64,000 nucleotides of DNA, taken from an uncultured Anaerolineae bacterium (GTDB taxonomy: Bacteria; Chloroflexota; Anaerolineae; Anaerolineales; Villigracilaceae). Positions within the stretch are counted from its first letter, which is position 1. Every line of letters starts with the position of its first letter. This document shows positions 28,249 to 37,432 of the stretch, piece after piece. The stretch covers positions 19,098 through 83,097 of the forward strand of contig CAKZJX010000120.1 in the NCBI GenBank assembly GCA_937120535.1, in the 5' to 3' direction. A program made the position numbers and the translations under genes. Below the pieces are notes generated by a model. The model was not told where the DNA came from, searched no databases, and worked only from the letters and a program-made list of their open reading frames with translations.

Positions 28249-29205
28249 TTAGAGGAGATCAGATGGGAGGTTGGATTCGGCCAGACGTTCTTCCTGAAAG
28301 CGGCGCGCTTGCTGAAATAGGTCGCGCCACCCGAGCAAGCGTACTCCGCCGAGCAAACTCACGGTGACAATAACCAAGCGCATTAACAGCGCCGCTATGG
28401 CGCCCTGCTCCCAGGAGGCCCCCTGGGCAGTCAACAACACGGTTAGACTGCCCTCAAGCAGTCCTAGACCGTTGATCGAGATCGGCACCAAGGCAGCAAA
28501 GTAGGCAAGCACGGCAATCCCCGAAGCCTGCCAGAACGAAAGGGGGAGGTCGAGCGCCTCGGTCACCATCCAGAACGAGAAGAACGACAAGCCGATGGAG
28601 AGCCACGAGAGCGCTACTGCAGTTAGCACAATTTTTGGCGAGGTAAACCAAGCGCGGCCGGCCCGAACTGCCAGATCGATGCCGGTTCGCCACGCTCTCC
28701 ACACGGATCCTCCGCTGGGCGCAGCGGACGCCATCAGGCCTGTGCCGAAAAACAGGGAGAAGAGGTTGCTCAGGGTGGCAGCGCAAGGCAACCAAAACAC
28801 CATAGAGAATAGGTTAAACAAACGATCGGCAATCACCGAGGCCACGATCACGGCGCGCCGTGGTTGCCCGTAGGCAGCCACTGCCATCTTGATCACATCG
28901 CCGCCGATGATGGTCGGCAAAAAGTTCGAAGCGAACGCCCCGATCAGCACCAACCAGATCAACCGTCCCAAGCCGAAGGAGATGTCCTGAACCCGAAGCA
29001 GATACCACCAGCGGACGGCGATCATCCCCTGGGAGAGCAGAAACGCCAACACCGAGAGCATCAGATACTCCCTGTGGACTTGATCCAGCAAGGGCGCGAT
29101 TGCCATCCAATCCAAGCGGCTGAGCAACCCTCCGATCAAACCTAAGGGAACCAACCAGCGGAGCACTCCCCACCCAACACGGCGAGACTGGGAACGGTCG
29201 CTCAC
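28249..29205 (-). CDS. Flippase-like integral membrane protein (UPF0104 / LPG synthase transmembrane family)
   Basis: The 318-residue protein has about eight transmembrane helices and the family's conserved stretches: NFLPTIIGGDVIKMAVAAY near 110-130 and PISINGLGLLEGSLTVLL near 250-270. Members include the membrane half of MprF and the AglD-type family. The GTG at 29205 overlaps the upstream stop (GTGA) with AGGAGG 6 nt before it, so the longer frame is rejected. It may flip or use a polyprenyl or lipid-linked intermediate; not shown. Confidence 0.8.
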   Translation of the reverse strand: MSDRSQSRRVGWGVLRWLVPLGLIGGLLSRLDWMAIAPLLDQVHREYLMLSVLAFLLSQGMIAVRWWYLLRVQDISFGLGRLIWLVLIGAFASNFLPTIIGGDVIKMAVAAYGQPRRAVIVASVIADRLFNLFSMVFWLPCAATLSNLFSLFFGTGLMASAAPSGGSVWRAWRTGIDLAVRAGRAWFTSPKIVLTAVALSWLSIGLSFFSFWMVTEALDLPLSFWQASGIAVLAYFAALVPISINGLGLLEGSLTVLLTAQGASWEQGAIAALLMRLVIVTVSLLGGVRLLGWRDLFQQARRFQEERLAESNLPSDLL

Positions 29206-29858
29206 CGCTTGCCTCCTCGGCCGACAAACAAGAACTGATTGACGCCAAGCCAGGCAAACCAGTCGGACAAGGTCGCCGATCGCCGAGCGAAAAGACGCGA
29301 TAGGAGCATGGTCCAGGGATGTCCACCCGTCCATAGGGGGTAGAGGCGTTCGATGGACACATCGTGATGTTCTAGCGCGGCGCGCACCACTGGCAGCTCA
29401 AAGCGCTGACGCCAGGCCGGATGAGGGCGTCGTGGCAAGGTGCGATAGAACATGTCTGAAATGGCGCTGACCAGCAGCAAGCCCCCCGGCCGAAGCGCCG
29501 ACTCGATCGTCTTGCGCAACAGAGCGCGCCAATCCTGAACGTATTCGAGCACGCCGGAAAGGACCACCGCATCGTAGGGATGTTGGATCAAGAGGGTCAG
29601 GGTCTCCGGTCGGTCGAGATCGCAGAATCGGATGGACGGCCATCGCTCATCGGTTTCTTTGCGGCCGGTGATATCTAGTCCAAGATAGGTGTAGTCAGGG
29701 CCGAGCAGGTAGGCCAAGGTGCCGGCGCCGGCCCCCACATCCAACACCGAGCGCGCCGATCGATCTCGCCGAATCTCGTGGGCGATCAAGCGCAAGCGGG
29801 CGTGAGCCCAGTTGTATTTTGGGGCTTCGCTCTGCCAGTAGGCTTCTTTTTCACTCAT
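29202..29858 (-). CDS. Class I SAM-dependent methyltransferase
   Basis: The 218-residue protein has motif I VLDVGAGAGTLAYL (about 38-51), an acidic motif II region (YLGLDITGRKE), CDLDRPE, and YDAVVLSGVLEYVQDWRALLRKTIESALRPGGLLLV, the standard UbiE/BioC-like pattern. The substrate is unknown. It overlaps the pyruvyl transferase gene by 8 nt and the flippase-like gene by 4 nt, so the three are translationally coupled, pointing to an envelope-glycan modification. Confidence 0.85.
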   Translation of the reverse strand: MSEKEAYWQSEAPKYNWAHARLRLIAHEIRRDRSARSVLDVGAGAGTLAYLLGPDYTYLGLDITGRKETDERWPSIRFCDLDRPETLTLLIQHPYDAVVLSGVLEYVQDWRALLRKTIESALRPGGLLLVSAISDMFYRTLPRRPHPAWRQRFELPVVRAALEHHDVSIERLYPLWTGGHPWTMLLSRLFARRSATLSDWFAWLGVNQFLFVGRGGKR

Positions 29859-31032
29859 GTAGGAGTTCCTGGAGTACGGCTAGGTTGTGAGCAATGGCTC
29901 GGTTAACGGCTTCCTGAACCCGGCGATGTTCCACCTCGTGCTGGGCTAGAATCGCCTCCAGTCGCGTCCACATCGCTTCTGGCGAGTGCAAAAATGCCTC
30001 CAAGGAAAAGACCGACTCTGGAAGACCCATATGCCGCAGAATATCCCCTCCTTTCAACGTGTAACTAATGTTGACAGATGGGACGCCAAAGCGCAAGGCC
30101 ACCAACGAGGAGTGCAGGCGCATACCGATCATTGCATCCAGGCGAGCCATCAGATCATAGTAAGGGGGCATCTCCAGCGGCCAATGGACGAGCTGCACCT
30201 CATCGTCCTCGGCAAAGCGGGCTTTGATGCGGGCCAGCCAGGGCAGGTCATCTTCCCAGGGACGAATGCCCGGCTGATAGGCCGAGATCAGAAGCACGCG
30301 CGCCGCTAGGCGCGTGCGCAGCCGGCCCACTACCTCGGCCATGACGTTCAGCAAGGCAGGCATCCGAGCCTCTGAGCGATGCTGGTAAGCGCGACGCGAG
30401 AACTGATAAGGCACCAAAGAAGAAGCAAAATGAAACCATTGGCGCACATTCACCCCGATGACCGGCCGTCCTCCGGCGAGCAGAGGCGCCAGAGCCTCGT
30501 GTGGCCGACGATCGTCTTCCAGGCCGGGCAGGAAGATCGCATCGTTGGCCACGATGCGCCGCGGGCGGGGATTCAACTTCTCGATCAGGGCCGAGGTTCC
30601 CGGATCACGGGCGACAAAGACATCCACTTGATCCAGCACCGCCCGGGCCAACCAGCGCCCGGCGCGGGTCGTGATCGGGCCGGCGCCCTGAAACAAGCAA
30701 ATGATCCTCAGGCCCAGAGCGCGATACAGCCGAAAGGCGGTCCACAGATATATTAGCCGAGCCAGGCTGGAGTCATCCTGCATATCCAAGCCAACGGCCC
30801 ACAGGACGGTGTCGGAGCGGCGTAATGCCTGCCAGGCAGGTCGGTCCAGCCACAGGTTATGGAGCGGGCGATAGGGCAGGCTGTGAAAGGGGAGGGGAGG
30901 CGTATCCCCAGCTAGGTTGCGGAACACCGTGACCTCAGTCACGCCCAAGCGGTGTAGAGCACGCAACACTCCCCAGCGGCTGGCGAGATCGCCCAAATTT
31001 CCGTAGATCACGCGCGGCAGAACGGCCTTCAC
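29851..31032 (-). CDS. Polysaccharide pyruvyl transferase family protein (CsaB-like)
   Basis: The 393-residue protein has the family layout: an N-terminal GNLGDLASRWGVLRALHRLG, a GT-B-like middle, and a C-terminal donor site YYDLMARLDAMIGMRLHSSLVALRFGVPSVNISYTLKGGDI, with the conserved MRxH motif. Such enzymes add pyruvyl ketals from PEP to cell-wall or exopolysaccharide sugars; CsaB does so on wall polymers that anchor S-layer proteins. The start follows the LipM stop by 2 nt. Confidence 0.87.
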   Translation of the reverse strand: MKAVLPRVIYGNLGDLASRWGVLRALHRLGVTEVTVFRNLAGDTPPLPFHSLPYRPLHNLWLDRPAWQALRRSDTVLWAVGLDMQDDSSLARLIYLWTAFRLYRALGLRIICLFQGAGPITTRAGRWLARAVLDQVDVFVARDPGTSALIEKLNPRPRRIVANDAIFLPGLEDDRRPHEALAPLLAGGRPVIGVNVRQWFHFASSLVPYQFSRRAYQHRSEARMPALLNVMAEVVGRLRTRLAARVLLISAYQPGIRPWEDDLPWLARIKARFAEDDEVQLVHWPLEMPPYYDLMARLDAMIGMRLHSSLVALRFGVPSVNISYTLKGGDILRHMGLPESVFSLEAFLHSPEAMWTRLEAILAQHEVEHRRVQEAVNRAIAHNLAVLQELLHE

Positions 31033-31034
31033 AC

Positions 31035-31856
31035 CTATACCCTTTCCGTCCAGGAGAGATGATCGTATTTGGCGCGAACCAACTCCTCGGCTCGCGCTAG
31101 CTCAAACGGTGACGGTTCCCCTCGCTCGAAACGGATCCCCAACTCCGCCTCAAATGCCTGAACCATAGCGTGGGCTGCCGTTTCCCAGGAGATCGGCCGG
31201 CCCAAAGCGCTCTCAACGGTGGTGGCGCGCTCCAACAGACGGGCCGCGGCTTCTCGACGCGCCCTCTCATCGGGAAAGGTCAACGCCTGGGTGATGCGCG
31301 TCAAATCGCCGGTGAGGGGCAACGAGCCGTGTTGCAACACTCCCTTGCGGCGTCGGGCCTGGGCCGAGCCGATCAGCTTCTTGCCGTGCACCGTGATCTC
31401 ATAGGTAGAAGGGGTTTCAAAGCAGATCGGGTTCTGGTGTGTTTGCTCATCGGGGGCCAGCCCTTGTTTGGCCTCGACCGGAATGCCAAGAATACTCACA
31501 GCGCGCAGCAGGGCTTGTGCCAAGCGATGATACGATTCGAGCACGCCGCCGGCCAGGATGGGGTGCTCGGCCGGCCCGATCACTGCATACGTCAGTTCGT
31601 CGGTGTGAAGGAGGGCGCGACCCCCCGTTATGCGGCGCACGACCTCCCAGCCATGTTGGCGCAGACGAGCCAAATCCACGTCGGCCCACGGTTGGGCAAT
31701 CCCCAGCGAGAGACAAGGCGGTTCCCAAGCATACAGACGCAGGGTGGGACGCGCCTCGCCGCGACCAATGGCTTCGAGAATGGCCTCGTCTAGAGCCATG
31801 TTCCAGGCGCCGCACGCCGCAGGGGTATACAACACTCTCCAGCGATCGCTTGTCAT
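31035..31856 (-). CDS. lipM: Octanoyltransferase, LipM type
   Basis: The 273-residue protein of the lipoate ligase/LipB fold transfers octanoyl groups from ACP to a lipoyl domain. It has RRITGGRALLH (74-84), the catalytic Cys145 in CFETPSTYEI that separates LipM from lipoate ligases, and the Lys motif GKKLIGSAQARRR. No lipA gene follows here. It lies 6 nt from the ParB-like gene. Confidence 0.85.
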   Translation of the reverse strand: MTSDRWRVLYTPAACGAWNMALDEAILEAIGRGEARPTLRLYAWEPPCLSLGIAQPWADVDLARLRQHGWEVVRRITGGRALLHTDELTYAVIGPAEHPILAGGVLESYHRLAQALLRAVSILGIPVEAKQGLAPDEQTHQNPICFETPSTYEITVHGKKLIGSAQARRRKGVLQHGSLPLTGDLTRITQALTFPDERARREAAARLLERATTVESALGRPISWETAAHAMVQAFEAELGIRFERGEPSPFELARAEELVRAKYDHLSWTERV

Positions 31857-31862
31857 GGGGAA

Positions 31863-32714
31863 TTACGACTCGATGTCTTCTAAATAGTCGCGTACAGCCT
31901 GCTCTGGAGGTTGGAGAGGTTTGCCGTATTGGGAGGTCAAGTAGTGCTGATGATCCAGCACCCACAGGTAGAGATCGCCCTCGGTCTTACCTGGAAATTC
32001 CTTCAAGATTTTGCTCGAACGAATCACCTGGACAATCGGCAGATACACCGTATCATACCAGTGAGCGACCGCCTCCTCTTCCGAGATATTTCGTTGAAAG
32101 TCAATGCCCATGAAGTAGCGATGCACGGCGATGTGTTCCAACATGCGATCATAGCCATCGGGAATGGTAAGCTCGATATCGGCTTCTGGGCGGATCTGAT
32201 CCAGGCGGGTACGTTCCAAGAACTCCACCTTTTTCCCCAACATCTCCAGGTCTTCGGGTTTAATATCGGGCGTGAGCGGGACGCGGGTGGCGCATTCGCG
32301 CACCTCAGCTTCGATGAACTCCTGCCCTTGTTCACGGGCCACCGAAACGCGATGATGACCATCTACAACGAAGTAGACATCGCCCACCTTGTAGAGCACC
32401 ACCGGCGGCAGGCTGATGTCCTCATAAAAGGCGCGGTTGACGCGTTGCCAGCGATCGGCGGTCTCATCTTGCAAGGGTAAGAAGGCCCGATCAAACTGAT
32501 GGTAGCGATTCAAACTACCGACAATCTTTTCTAGGGAAACAATCCGAATACCACGATATACCGGACCACCGATGCGCAGTTTCTCACGCACTTCGTTGTA
32601 CGAGAGCAGCCGCGTCGGTTTTCCAGAGAACAGCGACCAGATGTGGTTCAGAAAGGCTTTGGTGCGGGCGCGATGATAGTCCGCTTGGACTCGGACACTC
32701 AATTCATCCGGCAT
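31863..32714 (-). CDS. ParB/sulfiredoxin-like domain protein
   Basis: The 283-residue protein has a ParB-type N-terminal nuclease fold: VSLEKIVGSLNRYHQFDRAFLP, then ISLPPVVLYKVGDVYFVVDGHHRVSVAREQG (about 98-130), with the family's DGHHR signature. No helix-turn-helix follows. The C-terminal 150 residues are unassigned and carry a conserved-looking HRYFMGID and DHQHYLTSQYG. It may bind a nucleotide (ParB-like CTP binding) but is not a chromosome-partitioning ParB. It overlaps the metallophosphoesterase gene by 11 nt. Confidence 0.7.
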   Translation of the reverse strand: MPDELSVRVQADYHRARTKAFLNHIWSLFSGKPTRLLSYNEVREKLRIGGPVYRGIRIVSLEKIVGSLNRYHQFDRAFLPLQDETADRWQRVNRAFYEDISLPPVVLYKVGDVYFVVDGHHRVSVAREQGQEFIEAEVRECATRVPLTPDIKPEDLEMLGKKVEFLERTRLDQIRPEADIELTIPDGYDRMLEHIAVHRYFMGIDFQRNISEEEAVAHWYDTVYLPIVQVIRSSKILKEFPGKTEGDLYLWVLDHQHYLTSQYGKPLQPPEQAVRDYLEDIES

Positions 32715-33333
32715 GGTTGATCTCGATAACTCGATAGGGAAATACGTTGATGATGGTGGTCGGTCCTAGTTGGGTGACCGATGGGGTCAAGTTGTGGCGA
32801 TGAAAATGAACATGGCCGTGCAGATGATAGCGGGGTTGGTAGCGTCGGATCAGCCAGTTGATGGCGCTCAGGCCGCGATGGACGTGACTTTTGTCATCGT
32901 GGATGCCGCGCGGCGGCGAATGGGTGATCAAGACGTCCAGCGGGCCCAGCCGGGGGCGTTGCAGGGTGATCAAGAGGCCCAGCCGCCAGGCGCGCAACAT
33001 CATCTCCAGCGGCGAGTATTGGTTGACGGCATGAGGACGATAGCGCACACTACCGCCCAGGCCGGCAATCGTCAAGCCGGCCATTCGAATCACCCGTCCA
33101 TCTACGTTCTCACCGCCTTCCACGTAGCTCTCCACATGGCGGGGGTTGTACGCCGGATCGTGATTACCAGGCACATAACCCAGCGGCACATTCAGCATGG
33201 TGACCAGGTATTCCAGATAAGGATAGGGTAAATCGCCGCAGGAGAGCAGCAATCCGATATCTTTGAAGTGACTATCGGCAGCGAGGAAGTAGAGGCGCTC
33301 GACAATTTCATCGGTCACGGCCAAAACTTTCAT
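32704..33333 (-). CDS. Calcineurin-like metallophosphoesterase
   Basis: The 209-residue protein has a C-terminal GHVH (HLHGHVHFH), a central GNHD (YVPGNHDPAY), GDLP for the first metal site, and a conserved His in LITHSPPRGIHDD. The usual first DxH motif is replaced by VTDE at the N-terminus, which is a deviation. It probably cleaves a phosphodiester or phosphomonoester in the cytoplasm. It is coupled to the downstream ParB-like gene by overlap. Confidence 0.87.
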   Translation of the reverse strand: MKVLAVTDEIVERLYFLAADSHFKDIGLLLSCGDLPYPYLEYLVTMLNVPLGYVPGNHDPAYNPRHVESYVEGGENVDGRVIRMAGLTIAGLGGSVRYRPHAVNQYSPLEMMLRAWRLGLLITLQRPRLGPLDVLITHSPPRGIHDDKSHVHRGLSAINWLIRRYQPRYHLHGHVHFHRHNLTPSVTQLGPTTIINVFPYRVIEINHAG

Positions 33334-33374
33334 ACTTCAATTGTGCCGCAAAACCGACCTTAGCACAAGAGGAG

Positions 33375-34400
33375 TTAGGGGCTCAGCGGCGCAATGCGGC
33401 CGGCCAACAAGTCGGCCAACACCTGCTCGGCCAGGGCTTGCTTGCCGGGAGTGAGCAGGGTGGGGTCAATGTCAGCCAACGCCAGGGGTGGGGAGATAAC
33501 CTGGCCGCTGCGCCCGGCTAGGAGGTCAGACCAGGCGAGGCGGATGGCAGCAGCAAAGTCGGGTCGCAGGCTGGCCGTCCAGTAGAGGGGACGCGGATCG
33601 GGGGGAACTTCCCCGATGCTGATGATCCCCTCCACGCCCAGGGTGGTCAACAGGTCGGGCGTGGCCACTTTGGGATGCACATATGCCATAGCCACTTTCT
33701 TTCGTTTGAGGAGCCGCCCATAGGCCGGGTAGAGCTCGATCTTTTCATCGGCGGGGATCTCGACGAGTTGGGGATATTCTAAAGCGTTGCCGTAGATGTC
33801 AAAGTAGTAATAGGCTTTGGGGCATGTGCCACAATAATAGATCATGCCATTGCGAAAGGCCGTGAAGGCCACTTGAGCCTCGGGATCGCCTTGCAGGGCA
33901 ATCATGCCGATGCGATAATCGTAGTCGCTGGTGACCATGGCGGCAATGTAGCCAAAGAGGAAGCCCGCCAGCTCAGGGCGATTGGGCCGGCCGATGACGC
34001 TCAAGTTGGGCGCCGGCGAAACGTCCGGCAGGTTGACGGCCAAGAATTGAGTCTGGGGCGCAGCGGCTGCCAGGGCAGCAACGCCCGGATCGGGTGGCAA
34101 GACGACCGCGATCTTCAACGCCGGCTCTAAATCGGCCGCATGGAACACATTGCGCACTTGAAAGCGATAGCCGGCAGCTTGCGCCAGTTCATATACTGTG
34201 GATTGGTAGAGATTGGACTCAGCCGGGTCCATATCGGCCGGCACAATCAAGACCGCCAGCGGTATCTCGGGTGTGGCGGTGGGCAGGGGAGCAGCCGTAG
34301 GAGCGGGGGGGTGGGTAGGGATCGGCGTAGGAGTAGGCCCACACCCACTTAGCCATACTGCCAGGAGAATTAATGAGAGTGCAAACAATACGATACGCAC
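33375..34400 (-). CDS. BMP-family-like substrate-binding lipoprotein
   Basis: The 341-residue protein has a lipoprotein signal with lipobox LSGC (Cys20), a Pro/Thr-rich linker (21-45), then an alpha/beta periplasmic-binding fold (VLIVPADMD, KIAVVLPPDPGVAALAAAAPQTQFLAVNLPD, NRPELAGFLFGYIAAMVTSDYRIGMIAL-like). The pattern follows BMP/PnrA nucleoside-binding lipoproteins. No ABC permease gene is adjacent, so a sensory rather than transport role is possible. Confidence 0.75.
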   Translation of the reverse strand: MRIVLFALSLILLAVWLSGCGPTPTPIPTHPPAPTAAPLPTATPEIPLAVLIVPADMDPAESNLYQSTVYELAQAAGYRFQVRNVFHAADLEPALKIAVVLPPDPGVAALAAAAPQTQFLAVNLPDVSPAPNLSVIGRPNRPELAGFLFGYIAAMVTSDYDYRIGMIALQGDPEAQVAFTAFRNGMIYYCGTCPKAYYYFDIYGNALEYPQLVEIPADEKIELYPAYGRLLKRKKVAMAYVHPKVATPDLLTTLGVEGIISIGEVPPDPRPLYWTASLRPDFAAAIRLAWSDLLAGRSGQVISPPLALADIDPTLLTPGKQALAEQVLADLLAGRIAPLSP

Positions 34401-34423
34401 AGAAACGCTCCAAACAAATGAGA

Positions 34424-34849
34424 TCAGGTAGCTTCAGGATGTCGGCTCAGCCATTCTTCTAGAGAACGACGAGTGTAGGAATCCAGTTCCAGCAGGAGCG
34501 CCTGACGCGGTTTGATCCAGGTGTAGGTTTGAGCTTCCTCGTTCAGACGCACCTGTTGACCATCGGTTTTGCAAGCGAAATCAAAGAAAATAAAGTGGCG
34601 CCATTTCCAGAACGATGGGTCAAAGATGAATTCCTGGAAGTGAATGAATTCCAGATCGTACACCTCCAAGCCGGTTTCTTCTTTGGCTTCGCGCCGGACG
34701 GCATCTTCCAGCCGCTCACCCAGCTCCACATGGCCGCCAGGAACCACGTAGACCCCCGGCCACTTGTGGCTTTGTAGAAGCAGCAGCTCGCCTTGGGCGT
34801 TGAAGATGAATATGCCTACAGTAGGTTCGGGAAAACGTTGTTCAGACAT
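34424..34849 (-). CDS. NUDIX hydrolase
   Basis: The 141-residue protein has a perfect Nudix box at residues 39-61 (GHVELGERLEDAVRREAKEETGL), inside a single domain that begins VGIFIFNAQGELLLLQ. It hydrolyses a nucleoside diphosphate linked to another group; the aromatic SFWKWRHFIFFDF stretch resembles MutT-like or ADP-ribose members. Substrate unknown. Confidence 0.92.
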   Translation of the reverse strand: MSEQRFPEPTVGIFIFNAQGELLLLQSHKWPGVYVVPGGHVELGERLEDAVRREAKEETGLEVYDLEFIHFQEFIFDPSFWKWRHFIFFDFACKTDGQQVRLNEEAQTYTWIKPRQALLLELDSYTRRSLEEWLSRHPEAT

Positions 34850-34895
34850 GGTCTTATGGAGTTGTGTTCAGAGTATATTCAGAAGCGGCCATCCG

Positions 34896-35756
34896 TCAAC
34901 CGAAAAGAGCGATTAGGGCGATACCGAGAAAGATCACTGCGGCGCCTATCAGACGGATGCCTCCCATCGTCTCGCCGAGGAAACGCCAACCCAAGAAGGC
35001 CCCGATCACCACGCTCACTTCGCGGATGGCTTCCGAATAGTTCAGCGGGGCAAAAGAGTAGGCAAACAGCGCAGTGGTATAGGCCACCACGCCGAGCACG
35101 CCACCTAAGAGCAAGCGCCCTGGATGGACGTGCCAAGCCTGTAGGATGGTCTTGATCCCAAAACGATAGCTGACGACCGGAGTGGTGAAAAACGGCATGA
35201 GGGCAAACATGGAGAGAGCGTAGGCCAACGACGATTGAGGATAGGCCTTGACAGCCATGCCGTCCACGATCGTATAGAGCGAGATCAACAGGGCAACGCC
35301 AAGCGCCAGCAAGATGCCTCGCAGTTGCGGGCGAGCGGTGAACACTGATCCGAGGTTGGTCCAGCCGATGATGCCCATGCCAAAGATGATCAACCCAATG
35401 CCGAGCAGGCCGCCGATAGTAGGCATCTCCTTCAGAAAGAAAGCGGCCCACAGGACCACCAGCGCCGGAGCCGCACCGCGGGCAATCGGGTAGATCAACG
35501 AAAAATCGTGATCGGTGTAGGCATACATCAAGAGAAAAAAATACATCGCTTCAAGCAAGGCGCTGAGCACAGCGAACCCCCATAGGACAGACGGCGGTAA
35601 GCCAACAAGGAACAGGGCCAACAAGGCCGCAGCTCCGCTCAGCAACACTTGCCAGTTCATCGCCAGGTATTTGATCGGGGATTGTTTCAAGATCAGATTC
35701 CACCAAGCATGCATCCCAGCCGAGATCATCAGCAAGACGATGGCGAAAGGGGGCAT
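34896..35756 (-). CDS. EamA/DMT-superfamily transporter
   Basis: The 286-residue membrane protein has ten hydrophobic helices in two five-helix repeats, with the EamA-typical IYPIARGAAPALVVLWAAFFLKEMP in the first half and APLNYSEAIREVSVVIGAFLGWRFLGETMGGIRLIGAAVIFLGI in the second. It would export or import small metabolites. Substrate cannot be told from sequence. Confidence 0.87.
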   Translation of the reverse strand: MPPFAIVLLMISAGMHAWWNLILKQSPIKYLAMNWQVLLSGAAALLALFLVGLPPSVLWGFAVLSALLEAMYFFLLMYAYTDHDFSLIYPIARGAAPALVVLWAAFFLKEMPTIGGLLGIGLIIFGMGIIGWTNLGSVFTARPQLRGILLALGVALLISLYTIVDGMAVKAYPQSSLAYALSMFALMPFFTTPVVSYRFGIKTILQAWHVHPGRLLLGGVLGVVAYTTALFAYSFAPLNYSEAIREVSVVIGAFLGWRFLGETMGGIRLIGAAVIFLGIALIALFG

Positions 35757-35762
35757 AGGAGA

Positions 35763-36629
35763 TCAACCGAGAAATTCGATCAGATGACGATTAACTTCAT
35801 CGGCGGCATCGTGCTGGACCCAATGCGTGGCCTCTGGAAACACAATCAAATCACCGCGCTCGCATAACTCGATCGACGGACGCGCCATCTCGATATTCAA
35901 GGCGATGTCGTGCTTTCCCCACAGCATTCGCGTCGGCACCCGCACTGGACGCGAGGGTCTCCGATTCGGGCTCCATCTCCCGCGCAGGGCACGATGAAAC
36001 GCAGCGCGATACCAATTCAACATGGCGGTCAATGCCCTGGGCTGTGCCCAGGCCCGTTTGTATTCCATCAGATCGGCCTCGTAAAACGTATTGCGCCGTC
36101 CGGATTGAACAAGTATTTTTGCCAGAGCGCGGAAGTCGTTGCGGCTCAGCAGCCATTCGGGCAGGAAGGGGAGTTGGAAGAGGAAAATGTACCACGATTT
36201 TCGTCGTTGAATGGGATCTCTCAAGAGAAAGTGTATCATGATATCGGGGTGCGGCACATTCAGGATGACCAGTTTCTCCAGACGTTCCGGGGCTTGGATC
36301 GCCACCGTCCAAGCTACGGTAGCGCCCCAGTCATGGCCGACCAAGCGAGCACGCTCTAGGCCGAAATGGTCGAACACGCCGATAACATCCCTGACCAAAG
36401 CTTCGATGTCATAAGCTGCCACGCCGCGCGGCTTATCAGAAAGGTTATAGCCGCGCTGATCGGGGACGATCACTCGGAAGCCGGCCTGCGCCAGCGCAGG
36501 AATTTGTTTGCGCCATCCATACCAAAATTCTGGGAAACCGTGGAGCAAAACAACCGACGGGCCATCCGAAGGACCGTCGGTCACGACATGCAGCGTGATA
36601 TCCTGAATGCGAAGGCGATGATGTTGCAC
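35763..36629 (-). CDS. Epoxide-hydrolase-like alpha/beta hydrolase
   Basis: The 288-residue enzyme has HGFPEFWYGWRKQIPAL (30-46) with the HGxP oxyanion motif of epoxide hydrolases, the nucleophile Asp100 in GHDWGATVAW, a cap domain with conserved Tyr residues (SWYIFLFQLPF; NWYRAAF), Asp in LWGKHDIAL and the catalytic His in ATHWVQHD. Haloalkane dehalogenase or fluoroacetate dehalogenase are less likely alternatives. It lies 6 nt from the transporter gene. Confidence 0.87.
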   Translation of the reverse strand: MQHHRLRIQDITLHVVTDGPSDGPSVVLLHGFPEFWYGWRKQIPALAQAGFRVIVPDQRGYNLSDKPRGVAAYDIEALVRDVIGVFDHFGLERARLVGHDWGATVAWTVAIQAPERLEKLVILNVPHPDIMIHFLLRDPIQRRKSWYIFLFQLPFLPEWLLSRNDFRALAKILVQSGRRNTFYEADLMEYKRAWAQPRALTAMLNWYRAAFHRALRGRWSPNRRPSRPVRVPTRMLWGKHDIALNIEMARPSIELCERGDLIVFPEATHWVQHDAADEVNRHLIEFLG

Positions 36630-36649
36630 AGCACCAAGTATAACAGAGT

Positions 36650-37405
36650 TTAGCGCGCAGGCGGCCAGCGCCGGGCCGATGAGCGTTTCACAATAGGGGG
36701 ATCGCCCTGCTCTTCCAGATGGCGGATGTCGCTCAAGTCAATAAGATGGCCAGACTTTTCGGCTTTGGTTTGCAGGTAGAAACGATTGTAGGGATTGGGT
36801 TTCATTACATGGGGAATGCGGTCGGTCACCAGAATCCCATATTCGGTGAGTTGCTCGATCTTTTTGGGGTTATTGGTGATCAGGCGCACCGAGCGGACTC
36901 GTAGGGAGAGCAGCATGTGAACGGCGACAGCGTAATCCCGTTCATCGTCGCGAAAGCCAAGCGCCAGATTGGCTTGCACCGTGTCGAGGCCGGCATCTTG
37001 CAGAGCATAGGCGCGAATCTTGTTGATCAGACCGATGCCGCGCCCTTCTTGGCGCAGATAGAGCAACAAGCCATAATCCATTCGCCCGATCATCTCAAGC
37101 GCTGCTTCGAGTTGATCGCGGCAATCGCAGCGCAGCGAGCCGAGTACATCTCCCGTCAAGCATTCAGAATGCAGGCGAACTGGCACGTCCTGGGCGCCGA
37201 CCACGTTTCCACGCACGACGGCTACGTGTTCTTTTCCATCGCGGTTATTCTCAAAGGCGACGATGTGAAATTGGCCGAAGCGGGTAGGGAGTTGGGCAAT
37301 AGCAGCAATACGCACACAGATTTTTTCACGCCCAATTCCCTCACACTCGTGCTCCGGATCTTCTTGAACGAGTCGTTTTAGGTTGTCATATATAGGGTCA
37401 GACAT
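36650..37405 (-). CDS. ribA: GTP cyclohydrolase II
   Basis: The 251-residue enzyme opens GTP for riboflavin synthesis. Present are the zinc site HSECLTGDVLGSLRCDC, the catalytic RQEGRGIGL, and TNNPKKIEQL. It is the stand-alone form, not fused to DHBP synthase. The C-terminal extension of about 40 residues is basic. It follows the RibD-type reductase by 27 nt. Confidence 0.93.
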   Translation of the reverse strand: MSDPIYDNLKRLVQEDPEHECEGIGREKICVRIAAIAQLPTRFGQFHIVAFENNRDGKEHVAVVRGNVVGAQDVPVRLHSECLTGDVLGSLRCDCRDQLEAALEMIGRMDYGLLLYLRQEGRGIGLINKIRAYALQDAGLDTVQANLALGFRDDERDYAVAVHMLLSLRVRSVRLITNNPKKIEQLTEYGILVTDRIPHVMKPNPYNRFYLQTKAEKSGHLIDLSDIRHLEEQGDPPIVKRSSARRWPPAR

Positions 37406-37432
37406 AGCTCTCTCAACAAGTGATCAAGGTTC

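Noticed and set aside
31863..32714. Chromosome-partitioning ParB with nearby parS or origin
   Set aside because: There is no helix-turn-helix domain, no ParA gene next to it and no parS-like 16-bp site was noticed.
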